This document shows positions 63,132-64,000 of a stretch of 64,000 nt of DNA, piece after piece. Position numbers and translations under genes: made by a program. This DNA is from Streptomyces cinerochromogenes. GTDB taxonomy: Bacteria > Actinomycetota > Actinomycetes > Streptomycetales > Streptomycetaceae. How positions within the stretch are numbered: position 1 is the first letter of the stretch; the number at the start of each line of letters is the position of its first letter. The notes below the pieces were generated by a model. That model did no database searches and was not told the DNA's origin. It was given only the letters and a program-made list of their open reading frames with translations. The DNA is taken from positions 248,001 to 312,000 of the forward strand of contig NZ_BMRM01000004.1 in the NCBI RefSeq assembly GCF_014648635.1, in the 5' to 3' direction.

Positions 63132-64000
63132 ATGAAGCTGAAGAACCCTCCGGCGGCTCGCCGTCGTTCTCTGTCCGGCGTTCTGGCCTCGGTCCTTGCC
63201 GCGACGGTTGCCGTCGTGATGGTCGCTCTGACGCCGACGCAGGCGCTGGCCATCGCTACGCAGGTGCCTCTGGCCACGGCCGCAAGTTTCTCCGTTCTGG
63301 CGGGTCAGGGAGTCACCAATACCGGCCCCTCGCTGATCAGTCACGACCTGGGTACGCACCCGAATCCGTCCATCACCGGGTTCCCGCCCGGCCAGGTACT
63401 CGGCGCCGTGCACGCTGCGGACGCTGTCGCGCTTCAGGCCAAGTCCGACCTGGTCACGGCGTACAACAATGCGGCCGGCCAGGCCACGGACTTCGCACTC
63501 GCGTCGGCAATTGGCAACGGCCAGACGCTGCTTCCGGGCGTCCATACCGCTGTCTCCGGTGTCGGGCTCACCGGTGACCTGATCCTGGACGCCGCGGGGA
63601 ACCCGAACGCCGTCTGGGTGTTCCAGATTCCTGAAGCTCTGACGACTGCGTCCTCCAGCCGAGTGCTCCTCACCAATGGGGCTTCGGCGTGCAACGTCTT
63701 CTGGCAGATCGGGAGTTCGGCCACGCTCGGCACCAACTCCACATTCGTGGGCACCATCATGGCTCTGACCTCGATCAGCGTGACGACAGGGGCGGACATC
63801 GAGGGGCGGGCGCTGGCCCGTAACGGCTCCGTGACGCTCGACAACAACAGGATCTTCCTCGGCGGGTGCGCTACCTCCACCACTGGTGGAACGACGACGG
63901 GAACGACCACAGGCACCACGACGGGAACGACCACAGGCACCACGACGGGAACGACCACAGGCACCACGACGGGAACGACCACAGGCACCACGACAGGAAC
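63132..64000 (+). CDS. Secreted DUF3494 (ice-binding-like) protein, 3' end outside the window
   Basis: The first 289 codons are visible and no stop occurs before the window ends. A Sec signal peptide (KLKNPPAARRRSLSGVLASV, helix, then TPTQALA) precedes a DUF3494 domain of about 200 residues: LATAASFSVLAGQGVTNTG, SITGFPPGQVLGAVHAADAV, TGDLILDAAGNPNAVWVFQI, VFWQIGSSATLGTNSTFVGT and NGSVTLDNNRIF. This is the fold of microbial ice-binding/adhesin proteins, a beta-solenoid. A Thr-Thr-Thr-Gly repeat tail starts near residue 254. In non-cold species these proteins may serve adhesion or surface coating. AGGAAA precedes the ATG. Cell-wall anchoring cannot be seen because the C-terminus is missing. Confidence 0.9.
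   Translation, partial: MKLKNPPAARRRSLSGVLASVLAATVAVVMVALTPTQALAIATQVPLATAASFSVLAGQGVTNTGPSLISHDLGTHPNPSITGFPPGQVLGAVHAADAVALQAKSDLVTAYNNAAGQATDFALASAIGNGQTLLPGVHTAVSGVGLTGDLILDAAGNPNAVWVFQIPEALTTASSSRVLLTNGASACNVFWQIGSSATLGTNSTFVGTIMALTSISVTTGADIEGRALARNGSVTLDNNRIFLGGCATSTTGGTTTGTTTGTTTGTTTGTTTGTTTGTTTGTTTGTTTG
63894..64000 (+). repeat. 24-bp coding tandem repeat
   Basis: The 24-bp unit that starts ACGACGGGAACGACCACAGG is repeated four times exactly (63894-63989) and a fifth copy runs off the end with one change. It encodes eight residues (T-T-G-T-T-T-G-T) per unit. The array is a flexible, probably O-glycosylated stalk and may vary in number between strains. Confidence 0.92.

Noticed and set aside
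63434..63991. Minus-strand frame starting with MVPVVVPVVV repeats
   Set aside because: It is the antisense of the Thr/Gly repeat of the DUF3494 gene; the plus strand has the signal peptide and domain.
63894..64000. Tandem repeats considered as a CRISPR array
   Set aside because: Units are contiguous 24-mers without spacers and they continue an open reading frame.

Overview
This is the chromosomal core of a Streptomyces, close to the replication origin. The GC content is high throughout. The window contains the sporulation pair ssgR/ssgA, Streptomyces-type parS sites, DnaA boxes, a Rex operator matching the Streptomyces form, and a gene order (dnaB ... ptpA ... ssgR-ssgA ... thiC ... cydABCD ... 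serS-pheA ... dtpA/sco ... pepP ... htrA) that I recognise from the S. coelicolor region around SCO3911-SCO3977. Only the last 2.5 kb, after a tRNA-Ser, looks accessory.

Layout. 1-8.9 kb: end of dnaB, then single genes (serine hydrolase, acetyltransferases, a divergent MarR/MFS pair, HbpS/GlcG-like protein, HAD phosphatase, Nudix, LysR). 8.9-13.4 kb: a minus-strand operon of a small membrane protein, the tyrosine phosphatase PtpA and a Cys/Met-metabolism PLP enzyme, then cupin and DUF5326 genes and ssgR-ssgA. 13.5-22.3 kb: YibE/F membrane protein, a TPP-riboswitch-controlled thiC, a metallophosphoesterase, a LacI regulator and a HisC-type aminotransferase. 22.3-29.2 kb: the cytochrome bd operon cydA-cydB-cydDC behind a perfect Rex operator. 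29.3-38.3 kb: HAD and F420-type oxidoreductase genes, kptA, an M24 protein coupled to a hydrolase-reductase fusion, and a four-gene double ABC transporter. 38.6-42.9 kb: tRNA-Ser(GCU), a HAD gene coupled to serS, a DnaA-box cluster and pheA. 43-48.3 kb: a copper-delivery operon (ycnI, sco, ecuC, copCD, dtpA). 48.4-61.3 kb: MocR regulator, aminopeptidase P, SpoIIE-type phosphatase, ATP-binding anti-sigma-like proteins, a prim-pol domain protein, SEC-C protein, GDPD and an HtrA-like protease. 61.4-64 kb: tRNA-Ser(UGA), a frameshifted STAS gene, a truncated and frameshifted tyrosine integrase, an AT-rich gap, and the start of a secreted DUF3494 (ice-binding-like) protein with a Thr/Gly repeat tail that runs off the window.

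Chromosome-scale signals overlie the genes. Five perfect parS sites (14 bp) and three one-mismatch copies lie between 2.5 and 44 kb. Several are inside or at the edges of reading frames, and one is inside the TPP riboswitch. DnaA boxes cluster between serS and pheA (41.57-41.88 kb), with a smaller group at 31.97-32.02 kb. These fit origin-proximal DNA used for segregation (ParB) and for titrating DnaA.

Functional links. cydABDC provides a high-affinity oxidase repressed by Rex when NADH is low. The copper operon delivers copper and makes the DyP peroxidase DtpA. Regulatory ATPases, a PP2C phosphatase and a broken STAS antagonist between 49 and 62 kb are the kinds of parts used in partner-switching control of sigma factors, but they are not one operon. 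All functions are read from the sequence and remembered families; no searches were run.
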